Assembly (NCBI GenBank): GCA_039029355.1 | Contig: JBCCGI010000065.1 | Coordinates: forward strand, 1 to 45,681 | DNA length: 45,681 nt | From: JBCCGI01 sp039029355 | GTDB lineage: Bacteria > Planctomycetota > UBA1135 > GCA-002686595 | Direction of reading: 5' to 3' | Part shown: one piece after another, positions 26,537 to 33,518 of the stretch | How the letters are laid out: each line of letters opens with the position of its first letter | How positions within the stretch are numbered: the first letter of the stretch is position 1 | Notes under the pieces: generated by a model | Databases searched by the model: none | What the model was told of the DNA's origin: nothing | The model's input: the letters and a program-made list of their open reading frames with translations, nothing else | Made by a program: the position numbers and the translations under genes

Positions 26537-28150
26537 ATGAGCACCGCCGCGCCCTCCCCCCCGCCGCAGCGCCCGGACGACTTCCGCGCGCTTGAAGCGT
26601 CGTTCTACAAGTACGCCCGACAGTTCAAGCAGGAGCAGGCCGAGCTCGACGCGGCGCGCGTCCTCGGCGACGACGAGGTACGCCTGTCGGCGCCGCTGTG
26701 GTCGCTGACCCAGCGCCTGGTCGCGCTGTCGGCGCTCGCGGTCCTGTCGCCGCTCCTGCTCGTGATGTACCTGTCGGTGCGCCTGACGTCGCGCGGGCCG
26801 TTCCTCTTCCGCCAGAAGCGGCGCGGGTTCCGCGGCGAGCCGTTCGAGATCCTCAAGGTCCGGACGATGACGCTGGGTGCCGAGCAGTCGACGGCGCTGG
26901 GCGTGCAGCAGACCAACCCCGCGATCACCGCCGTGGGCCGCGTGTACCGCGCGCTGAAGCTCGACGAGCTCCCGCAGCTGTGGAACATCGTGCGCGGCGA
27001 CATGGAGCTCGTCGGCCCGCGCCCGATCCCGATGCCGCTCGAGGACGAGCTGATGCGCCACATCCCCGACTTCGCGCGCCGCCAGGTCGTGAAGCCGGGC
27101 CTGACGAACATCGGCCAGATCTGCGTCGTCGACAACGAGCTCGACGAGGACCTGGTCCGGGACTGGAGCCTGCGGGCCGAGGGCGAGCGCCACTACGTCC
27201 TGAACAAGTCGTTCGCCTACGACGTGGTGATGGTCTTCATGACCGTGCTCTACGTCGCGCGCAAGGCGCTCCGGCGCTCCAAGGCGGTCGCGATCGAAGG
27301 CGCCACGCCGTCGGGGCTCCCGGCCACCTCGGTGCTGGGCGTGCCGATCGCCAACCTGACCTACGACGACGTGATCGAGGTCATGGAGGGTTGGATCGAC
27401 GCCGGGACCCCCTCGCGCTACGTCTGCATCTGCCCGGTGCACAGCGTGGTCGAGGCGAAACGGCGGTCGGACCACCGGCAGAGCCTCCTGGAGGCCGACA
27501 TCAACACCGCCGACGGGATGCCGGTGGTCTGGGCGCAGCGCCTGCTCGGTCACGTGCACGCCTCGCGCGTCTACGGACCGACGCTGATGGAGAAGAGCCT
27601 GGCCCGCGCCGAGCAGGAGGGCTGGCGCATCGCCTTCTACGGCGGACACTCCGACCGGCTGGAGATCCTGCTCAACAAGCTCGGCGCGCGCTTCCCGAAC
27701 CTGAACGTCGTCTACGCCGAGAGTCCGCCCTTCCGCGCTCTCACCGACGAGGAGTCCGACGGCGTCATCGCGCGGCTCCGCGAGGCGCGCCCCGACGTGG
27801 TCTGGGTCGGGCTTGGATGCCCGAAGCAGGAGGCCTGGATGGCCAGCCACCGCGAGCGCATCCCGGGCGTCATGCTCGGCGTCGGCGCCGCCTTCGACTT
27901 CCACGCCGGCGTCGTGCGTCAGGCGCCCGCGTTCCTCCAGCGGCACGGCCTCGAGTGGGCCTTCCGGCTCTGGTGCGAGCCGCGGCGCCTGTTCAAGCGC
28001 TACGCCACGACCAACCCGATGTACGTCGGGCTGATGTCGATCCAGCTCCTTGGTCGCTACGTAATGCGACGCTCGTTCCAGGTCCGCCACAAGGGGACCG
28101 GCGCAGGTGTCTGGAAGGCGGGCGACCTGGATGCCCGGCGCGCCGCCTAG
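26537..28150 (+). CDS. Fusion: initiating phosphoglycosyl transferase + WecB/TagA/CpsF glycosyltransferase
   Basis: A 537-residue protein. Residues 55-245 are a monotopic bacterial sugar transferase: hydrophobic re-entrant helix at 59-83, RGPFLFRQKRRGFRGEPFEI, FEILKVRTM, the catalytic pair Asp143-Glu144 in KLDELPQLWNIVRGDM, then ELVGPRPIP and KPGLTNIGQI. It would transfer a sugar-phosphate to undecaprenyl phosphate, starting the repeat unit. Residues 262-505 are a GT26 (WecG/TagA/CpsF) domain: GVPIANLTYDDVIEVMEGW, NTADGMPVVWAQRLLG (Asp326), RIAFYGGHSD, PDVVWVGLGCPKQEAWM and GVGAAFDFHAGVVRQAP. It would add the second sugar. Both steps in one chain couple initiation to elongation. It starts 4 nt after the GH15 stop, within the operon. 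Confidence 0.92.
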   Translation: MSTAAPSPPPQRPDDFRALEASFYKYARQFKQEQAELDAARVLGDDEVRLSAPLWSLTQRLVALSALAVLSPLLLVMYLSVRLTSRGPFLFRQKRRGFRGEPFEILKVRTMTLGAEQSTALGVQQTNPAITAVGRVYRALKLDELPQLWNIVRGDMELVGPRPIPMPLEDELMRHIPDFARRQVVKPGLTNIGQICVVDNELDEDLVRDWSLRAEGERHYVLNKSFAYDVVMVFMTVLYVARKALRRSKAVAIEGATPSGLPATSVLGVPIANLTYDDVIEVMEGWIDAGTPSRYVCICPVHSVVEAKRRSDHRQSLLEADINTADGMPVVWAQRLLGHVHASRVYGPTLMEKSLARAEQEGWRIAFYGGHSDRLEILLNKLGARFPNLNVVYAESPPFRALTDEESDGVIARLREARPDVVWVGLGCPKQEAWMASHRERIPGVMLGVGAAFDFHAGVVRQAPAFLQRHGLEWAFRLWCEPRRLFKRYATTNPMYVGLMSIQLLGRYVMRRSFQVRHKGTGAGVWKAGDLDARRAA

Positions 28151-28157
28151 CTCGCCC

Positions 28158-29357
28158 ATGCGCACGCTCATCATCGACGAAGACCCGGTCGCGCTCACGC
28201 ATCTCGTGCGCGCGCTCGCCACGCGACCCGACGATTGGGAGCTGCTCAGCTTCTCCGATCCGCGGGCGGCGACCAAGGTCCTCGCCGCCGGCGGCTGCGA
28301 CGTGGTCGTCGCGGACGCCAAGGCCTCCTTGGGCCCGGTCAACCTCCTGGTGCGCGTGCGTAAGATGATGCCAGCGACGCTCAGGATCGGCCTGACGACA
28401 GCCACCGACGGCGCGCCGGATCCGCAGATCCTCCAGGCGTCGCACCGCGTCATGGCCAAGCCGTGCGATCCCGCCGAGCTCCTCTCCTCGATCGCTACCG
28501 CGGCGGACCTGCGCGAAGCGGTCGGGCGGCCCGAGCTGCGCGATGCCATCGGCAGCATCTCCTCGCTGCCGCCGAGCCCGCGCATCTACGCGCGGCTGAT
28601 GGCCGAGCTCTCCAACCCCGACTCGTCGATCAACGACATCGCCTCGATCGTGTCGTCGGACGCGGCCATCAGCGCCAAGATGCTGCAGATCGCGAACTCC
28701 GCCGCCTTCAGCCTGCAGCGCCGCATCGTCGACGTCGAGGAGGCCGGCAGGTTCCTCGGCATGCAGCGCCTGTGCGGCATCGTCCTCGCGATCGAGACCG
28801 CCGACTCGTTCCGCATCCGGGGCGCCCCGCTGGGCTTCTCCTACCCCAAGCTGCTCGAGCACGCGCAGCTCACCTGCAGCGCCGTGACCCAGATCCTCGG
28901 TCGGCGCCACCCGGCCACCGAGACCGCCGCCGGCGTAGCATTGATGCAGCACACCGGCCAGCTGGTGCTGGCGGCGCGCTGTCCCGAGCTGCTGGGGCGC
29001 GCCCTCGCGCGCGTGGAGCGGGACGTGACGTGCTTCGAGGCCGAGACCGCCGAGCTTGGCGCGCACCACGGAACCGTCGGAGGGGCGCTGCTCACGATTT
29101 GGGGCCTGCCGCTCGAGCTGGCGGGCGGCGTCGCGCGCTTCGTCGAGCCCGACCCCACCGAGGAGGAGGTCGGCCCCGCGGGCTACGTGCACGTCTTCAG
29201 CGCGCTGGCGGCGCAGCTGCTCGCCGAGCGCGACGAGAGCTTCCGCAGCCTCGGGCCGCCGCTCGACCACGATTACCTCGAGCGCGTCGGCCTGGCCGAC
29301 AGCCTGGCCGGCTGGGACGACGAGCTCCGGGCCCTGGCGAGCCGCGCCGCGGCCTAA
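28158..29357 (+). CDS. Receiver-HDOD signalling protein
   Basis: A 399-residue protein from ATG 28158. Residues 1-120 are a receiver with Asp7/Glu8/Asp9 (LIIDEDP), the phospho-acceptor Asp53 (VVVADAKAS), Thr in GLTTATDG and Lys in VMAKPCDP, all canonical. Residues 135-330 are an HDOD domain: ISSLPPSPRIYARLMAEL, IASIVSSDAAISAKMLQIAN and AGRFLGMQRLCGIVLAIE. HDOD domains are HD-related but lack the catalytic metal site and act as signalling or scaffold modules. The protein has no DNA-binding domain. Its place between polysaccharide enzymes suggests post-translational or second-messenger-linked control of this locus; the partner kinase is not identified. Confidence 0.88.
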   Translation: MRTLIIDEDPVALTHLVRALATRPDDWELLSFSDPRAATKVLAAGGCDVVVADAKASLGPVNLLVRVRKMMPATLRIGLTTATDGAPDPQILQASHRVMAKPCDPAELLSSIATAADLREAVGRPELRDAIGSISSLPPSPRIYARLMAELSNPDSSINDIASIVSSDAAISAKMLQIANSAAFSLQRRIVDVEEAGRFLGMQRLCGIVLAIETADSFRIRGAPLGFSYPKLLEHAQLTCSAVTQILGRRHPATETAAGVALMQHTGQLVLAARCPELLGRALARVERDVTCFEAETAELGAHHGTVGGALLTIWGLPLELAGGVARFVEPDPTEEEVGPAGYVHVFSALAAQLLAERDESFRSLGPPLDHDYLERVGLADSLAGWDDELRALASRAAA

Positions 29358-29371
29358 CCGCCCAACGAACG

Positions 29372-29428
29372 ATGCGGGTCGCCCTCTTCCACAACCTCTA
29401 ACACTTCCGCGGTGGCGAGGACACCGTC
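29372..29428 (+). pseudogene. Detached N-terminus of the following glycosyltransferase (in-frame TAA)
   Basis: ATG 29372 begins M-R-V-A-L-F-H-N-L, then TAA at 29399-29401, then in the same frame H-F-R-G-G-E-D-T-V-V-E-F. GT4 enzymes of this subgroup start with a hydrophobic strand, H-N-x-Y, and R-G-G-E-D-x-V-V-E, so the stop falls exactly where a Tyr codon (TAC/TAT) is expected: one base change. The ATG is 14 nt after the HDOD stop, ideal for operon translation. Confidence 0.8.
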
Positions 29429-30562
29429 GTGGAGTTCGAGGAGCGCCTGCTCCGCGACGCGGGCGTCGAGGTCTTCCGCTGCGCCCTGCGCAACGACGAC
29501 TACCTCACACCGCTCCGCCCGGCGGGCGTCCACGCGCTGCTCAGCGCGCCGCACAACCGCCGCGCCCACCGGCGCGTCCGCAACTTCCTCCGCGACAACC
29601 GCTGCGACCTCGGGCACGTCCACAACTGGTTTCCGCTGTTCAGCCCGTCGATCTACCAGGCCCATCGCGACTCCGGAGTACCGGTCGTGCAGACGCTGCA
29701 CAACTACCGGCTGGGCTGCGGCAACGGCCTGTTCCTGCGCGACGGCGAGCGCTGCTACGACTGCCTCGACGTCGGGCGTCAGGCCGCGGTCACCCACAGG
29801 TGCTACCGCGACTCCCGCGCGCTGAGCCTGTTGTGGAAGCGCACCGTCGACCGCGCGTGGCGGCGCGGGACGCTGCGCGACGACGTGTCGCTGTACCTCT
29901 CCCCCTCGCGCAGCGTCGCCGACCTGCACGTGCGGATGGGGCTGCCCGAGGAGAGGATCCTCGTGCTCCCCCACGCCTGCGAGGACCTGCTGGAGGGCGC
30001 CGAGCACGCGCCCCCGCCGGCCGGCGCCGGGGCGCTGTTCTTCGGGCGCCTGGCGCATCCCAAGGGCATCGACGTCGTGCTGCGCGCCTGGGAGGAGCTC
30101 GACGTGCCGCTGCACGTCGTGGGCTCGGGGCCCAGCGAGCCGGAGGTGCGCGCGCTCGCCGAGCGTCGCCCCGACGTGCGCTGGACGCCGCACATCTCGC
30201 GCGAGGGCGTCGCCGAGGCGATCCGTGCGGCGGCCTTCGTCGTCGCGCCGCACCTGCAGCACGAGGCCTTCGGGCTGACCTCGATCGAGGCCCAGGCCTG
30301 CGGCCGCCCGGTCATCGCGAGCGACCTGGGCGGGCCGGCGGAGACCATCGTCGCCGGGGAGACCGGCGCGCTGGTGCCCCCCGGCGACATCGAGGCGTTC
30401 GCCGCAGAGGTCCGCCGCTTCGCCGAGGAGCGCGACGCGACCCGCCGCATGGGAGCCGCAGCGCGCGAGCGCTACCTCGCCCACTACCACCCGGCGCCGC
30501 ACGGCGAGCGCCTGCTCGCCGCCTTCCGCGGGCTGGTCGAGAACCGCCGGAGAGCCGCGTGA
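29429..30562 (+). CDS. GT4-family glycosyltransferase, N-terminus interrupted
   Basis: The open part (377 residues) starts at a GTG inside the conserved motif, so it lacks the first beta-strand and the G-G-E-D loop that forms part of the acceptor/nucleotide cleft. The remainder is a standard GT-B enzyme: VVQTLHNYRLGCGNGLFLRDG, CYDCLDVGRQ, LSPSRSVADLHVRMGLPEER, ALFFGRLAHPKGIDVVLRAW, HEAFGLTSIEAQACGRPVIAS and GETGALVPPGD. The frame from 29372 to 30562 has only the one stop, and the downstream part shows no other damage, so the break is recent, a sequence error, or tolerated by re-initiation or readthrough. Its stop overlaps the flippase start (GTGA). Confidence 0.85.
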   Translation: MEFEERLLRDAGVEVFRCALRNDDYLTPLRPAGVHALLSAPHNRRAHRRVRNFLRDNRCDLGHVHNWFPLFSPSIYQAHRDSGVPVVQTLHNYRLGCGNGLFLRDGERCYDCLDVGRQAAVTHRCYRDSRALSLLWKRTVDRAWRRGTLRDDVSLYLSPSRSVADLHVRMGLPEERILVLPHACEDLLEGAEHAPPPAGAGALFFGRLAHPKGIDVVLRAWEELDVPLHVVGSGPSEPEVRALAERRPDVRWTPHISREGVAEAIRAAAFVVAPHLQHEAFGLTSIEAQACGRPVIASDLGGPAETIVAGETGALVPPGDIEAFAAEVRRFAEERDATRRMGAAARERYLAHYHPAPHGERLLAAFRGLVENRRRAA

Positions 30563-31875
30563 TCAAGACCGGGACGGACAAGCTCTACGCGTTTGGAGCC
30601 GAGGGACTGCGCTCGGCGACACGCTTCGCGCTCGGCATCGCCGTGGCGCGCTGGGCGGGCGCGGACGCCTACGCGATCTTCGTGCTGCTGCTCACGGCCG
30701 AGGTGGTCGTGCACACGCTCGCGAACAGCGCCTGGGCCATGCCGATGACGACGTTGGCGCCGGGCCAGGACGAGCCCCAGCGGTCGGCGCTGATCCGGCA
30801 CGCCGCGCGCAGGCACGTGTGCGCGAGCGTCCTGAGCGGCCCGCTGCTGCTCGCGCTCGGGCCCCTGCTCGCTCCCGGCGCGGGCTGGGCGGTCTACCTG
30901 GGCTGCGCGCTTGCGGTCGCTGCGACGGGCGTGCTGAACTTCTACCGCAACTGGCTCGGCGCGGTGTTCCGCTCGCGCTCGATGTTCTGGGCCGACCTCT
31001 TCAGCAACGGGCTCCCGCTGGCCGCGGTGGGCGTGGCCTGGTTCCACGGCGACGTCGTGCTCGCCTACTGGTACGCGCGGGGGCTCGGCGCCCTGCTCGC
31101 GGTCGCGCTGATGGCGCGCGCGGCGCCGCGCTCCCCCCTCCACGGCGCGCGCCCCGACCCGGGGGCCCTGGGCTCGTTCGGCGACATGGGCCGGCACATG
31201 CTCGTCGGCTCGCTCGCGAACGCCGCCTGCTCGCGCTCGCAGCCCTTCGTGCTCGCGGCCGTCGCCACGACGGCCGGGATCAGCCTCTTCGGCGCGGCCA
31301 ACACCCTGATCGGGCCGGCGCGCATGCTGTCGATGGCGTTGAGCGTCGTGCTGCGCCCGCGCCTCAGCCTGCACTTCCGGGCCGGGAACGACGACGCCGG
31401 CTGGCGGACGACGCTCAAGGGCCTGGGGCTCGCGAGCCTCGCGGGAGTGGGGCTGCTCGCGCTGTTCCTGGTCGCCGGCGAGTCGATCGCGCGGCTGGTC
31501 TTCGGGCCGTCGTTCGCCGGCCTCGAGCGCGTCCTTCCGTGGGCCGGGGCGTACGCGCTGACGGCCGCGGTGACCGGGGTCCTAGCGATCGTGATCCAGA
31601 CGATGGACGGCGCGAAGAAGACCGCCCAGCTGCGCATCGCCGCCGGAGCGGTGTCGCTTGCGCTCACCTTCCCGGGCTGCTTCTTCTTCGGAGCGCCGGG
31701 GGCCTTCGGCTCGCTGTTCGCCTCCGAGCTGCTGTACGCCGCGTGTGCGGGGCACCACCTGCGGGGCCTGCGGCGGGCGCGCGCCGCGACCCCTACGACG
31801 CCCGACGAGAGCTCTCCGAGCCCTGCGCCTTCGAGTCCGGAGAGCCGCAAGCGGCCGGGTCAGCGGGCGGCGTAG
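30559..31875 (+). CDS. Wzx-like polysaccharide flippase (MATE/MOP superfamily)
   Basis: A 438-residue polytopic protein, start GTG 30559 overlapping the previous stop by 4 bp; the frame is open far upstream but that part is shadow of the glycosyltransferase. About 10-12 hydrophobic segments are visible, including FALGIAVARWAGADAYAIFV, AVYLGCALAVAATGVLNFY and LGLASLAGVGLLALFLVAGE, with the family-like segment ARLVFGPSFAGLERVLPWAG. Expected role: flipping undecaprenyl-linked repeat units to the outer face for the Wzy-type polymerase. The C-terminal 45 residues are a Pro/Ser/Arg-rich tail, and the last 83 bp overlap the convergent GT2 gene. Confidence 0.82.
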   Translation: MIKTGTDKLYAFGAEGLRSATRFALGIAVARWAGADAYAIFVLLLTAEVVVHTLANSAWAMPMTTLAPGQDEPQRSALIRHAARRHVCASVLSGPLLLALGPLLAPGAGWAVYLGCALAVAATGVLNFYRNWLGAVFRSRSMFWADLFSNGLPLAAVGVAWFHGDVVLAYWYARGLGALLAVALMARAAPRSPLHGARPDPGALGSFGDMGRHMLVGSLANAACSRSQPFVLAAVATTAGISLFGAANTLIGPARMLSMALSVVLRPRLSLHFRAGNDDAGWRTTLKGLGLASLAGVGLLALFLVAGESIARLVFGPSFAGLERVLPWAGAYALTAAVTGVLAIVIQTMDGAKKTAQLRIAAGAVSLALTFPGCFFFGAPGAFGSLFASELLYAACAGHHLRGLRRARAATPTTPDESSPSPAPSSPESRKRPGQRAA

Positions 31876-32818
31876 CCGCGCCGGCGCGCTTCCCGTACTC
31901 GACGAACGAGCGCGCGGCCGTCGGCTGACGCAGCGCCACGAAGCCGCCCCACGCGAGGGCGCCCGAGCAGAGCGTGCGGTAGAGCCGCCCGGGACGCCCG
32001 AGCACGAAGGCCGGGGCGTGCGCGGCGATCCCGACCAGCATGCGCGCCGCGCGCGCGGCAAAGCGCGCCAGCTCCTTGGCCTTGCTGCTGCCGCGGCCCT
32101 GTAGCCGGTGGAAGGTGAGGCCGTTGCGGTAGTAGCGCTTGAGGAGCCAGCGCAGGTTGGCGCGCTCGGGCTCCACGTCCTCCCAAACACGCGCGGAGTC
32201 CGCCGAGACGTAGGACGCCCCGGCCTCCTCCATGCGCTTGAAGAGGTCGGTATCGGAGCTCCCCGAGCGACCGAAGCTGGGGTCGAAGCGGTAGCCCGCG
32301 CCGTAGAACCAGCGCCCCCGGACCAGCGTGTTGCTGGTGCGCGTGTCGCGCCAATCGAGGCGCGTGCCGTCCGGGCCGGTCTCCTTGTTGAACATCGCCT
32401 CGTCGTACAGCCACAGGGGCGCGCCGGCCGGCAGGCGGCCGTCCACGGGTCCGAACACGGCGTCGGCCCCCGAGTCGTCCAGCACGCGCAGATGGGCCCG
32501 GAGCCAGTCCTCGGGGACGACTTCGTCGTCGTCCACAAAGAGCACCAGGTCCGCGGGGCCGCGCTCGACCGCGCGGTTGCGGGTCAGCGCGATGTTCTGC
32601 TCGGGCTCGATGTCGTAGACCAGCTCGCCGCGGCCTTCGCCCTCCCAGCGGAGGCGCTCCACGACCTCGCGCGCCGAGCCCTTGGCGTCGTTGTCGACGA
32701 TGCGCAGGTGGACGCGCGTTCCCTCGGGAATCACCGCCCGCTCGAGGCTGCCGAGCAGCCGGCTCAGCATCAGCGGACGGCGGTAGGTCGCGAGACAGAT
32801 CGCCAGCTCACGCGGCAC
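31793..32818 (-). CDS. GT2-family glycosyltransferase
   Basis: A 341-residue GT-A enzyme. Signature: LAICLATYRRPLMLSRLLGS at the N-terminus, VHLRIVDNDAKG, EQNIALTRNRAVE and the metal-binding acidic motif ADLVLFVDDDEVVPEDWL, then WFYGAGYRFDPSFGRSGSSDTDLFKRM and ADSARVWEDVEPERANLRW. It probably adds a sugar to the repeat unit or decorates the polymer. Transcribed leftward after the receiver gene (18-nt gap); its 3' end overlaps the flippase gene tail to tail by 83 bp, and the C-terminal Ser/Pro-rich tail is encoded in that overlap. Confidence 0.88.
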   Translation of the reverse strand: MPRELAICLATYRRPLMLSRLLGSLERAVIPEGTRVHLRIVDNDAKGSAREVVERLRWEGEGRGELVYDIEPEQNIALTRNRAVERGPADLVLFVDDDEVVPEDWLRAHLRVLDDSGADAVFGPVDGRLPAGAPLWLYDEAMFNKETGPDGTRLDWRDTRTSNTLVRGRWFYGAGYRFDPSFGRSGSSDTDLFKRMEEAGASYVSADSARVWEDVEPERANLRWLLKRYYRNGLTFHRLQGRGSSKAKELARFAARAARMLVGIAAHAPAFVLGRPGRLYRTLCSGALAWGGFVALRQPTAARSFVEYGKRAGAATPPADPAACGSPDSKAQGSESSRRAS

Positions 32819-32836
32819 GGGAGCCTGCCTGCCGGC

Positions 32837-33379
32837 TCACCGGCTCTCTTCGGATTGCTCGACCTGCTCGTCCGCCCCTTCGCCCTTGGGAAGCGCGGGT
32901 TGCACGTGCTGCTCCTGCTCGTCCAGGCGCTCGTTCCAGCTGCGGATCAGCGACGAGATCGAGCGCACGGCGCCCATCAGGCCCTTGCCGCTGCCGCGGC
33001 GCCAGCTCTGCTCGATCTGCTCGAGGTACTGCTTCACGATCGCCATCGCGGTCGGGAGGTCCTCGGGCGCGGACTTGTCGCAGACACCGTCGCAGCCGGC
33101 GTTGATCAGATCCTTCAGGTCGAACGGCGTCAGCGTGCCGCTGAACGCGATGATCAGCACCTCCGGGTGGCTCGCCCGGATCTCCCGCGCGAGCTTCCCG
33201 GCGAGCAGCTCGCCGCCGAAGTCGTTGTCCACGAAGTAGAGGTCGAACTCGCCGCTGGAGTCGGGTTGCTCGCGGGTCTCGACGACGATCGCCGGAAACA
33301 GCTCTTTGAGCAGCCCCGCCATCAGCTGGCGCGACCACTCTTCGTCGTCGAGTACGAGCGCGCGAATCGTGTGGTCCAT
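32837..33379 (-). CDS. Stand-alone receiver (response regulator) protein
   Basis: 180 residues from ATG 33379 (MDHTIRALVLDDEEW); the frame continues upstream but without family resemblance. The receiver (1-125) shows the acidic pair in LVLDDEE, the phospho-Asp in LYFVDNDFGGELL, Ser/Thr in IIAFSGTLT and Lys in VCDKSAPED. The remaining 55 residues (WRRGSGKGLMGAVRSISSLI, then a Gln/Glu-rich tail) carry no recognised output domain. It could be a phosphotransfer partner for the nearby HPt-bearing hybrid kinase (36263-38371); this is inferred from proximity. It is divergent from the export gene and co-oriented with the GT2 gene. Confidence 0.82.
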   Translation of the reverse strand: MDHTIRALVLDDEEWSRQLMAGLLKELFPAIVVETREQPDSSGEFDLYFVDNDFGGELLAGKLAREIRASHPEVLIIAFSGTLTPFDLKDLINAGCDGVCDKSAPEDLPTAMAIVKQYLEQIEQSWRRGSGKGLMGAVRSISSLIRSWNERLDEQEQHVQPALPKGEGADEQVEQSEESR

Positions 33380-33518
33380 TGTTCGGTAGCTTTCGGTGCG
33401 CGTGTCAGGGGGACTCGTTCGGCCGATCTCATCGGCGAGAAACACCCCGCAGCCCGGTGGGGATTCCTCATCTTTCTGCTCGCGATCCCCCGAGAGAGAC
33501 CCACGCCCCGGACCGGTC
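33380..33518. promoter_or_regulatory. Divergent region: receiver/GT2 versus export/kinase genes
   Basis: This 139-bp gap must contain two divergent promoters. No clear consensus is seen. The export-gene frame is open through it, but the lipobox places the real start at 33519. Confidence 0.35.
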
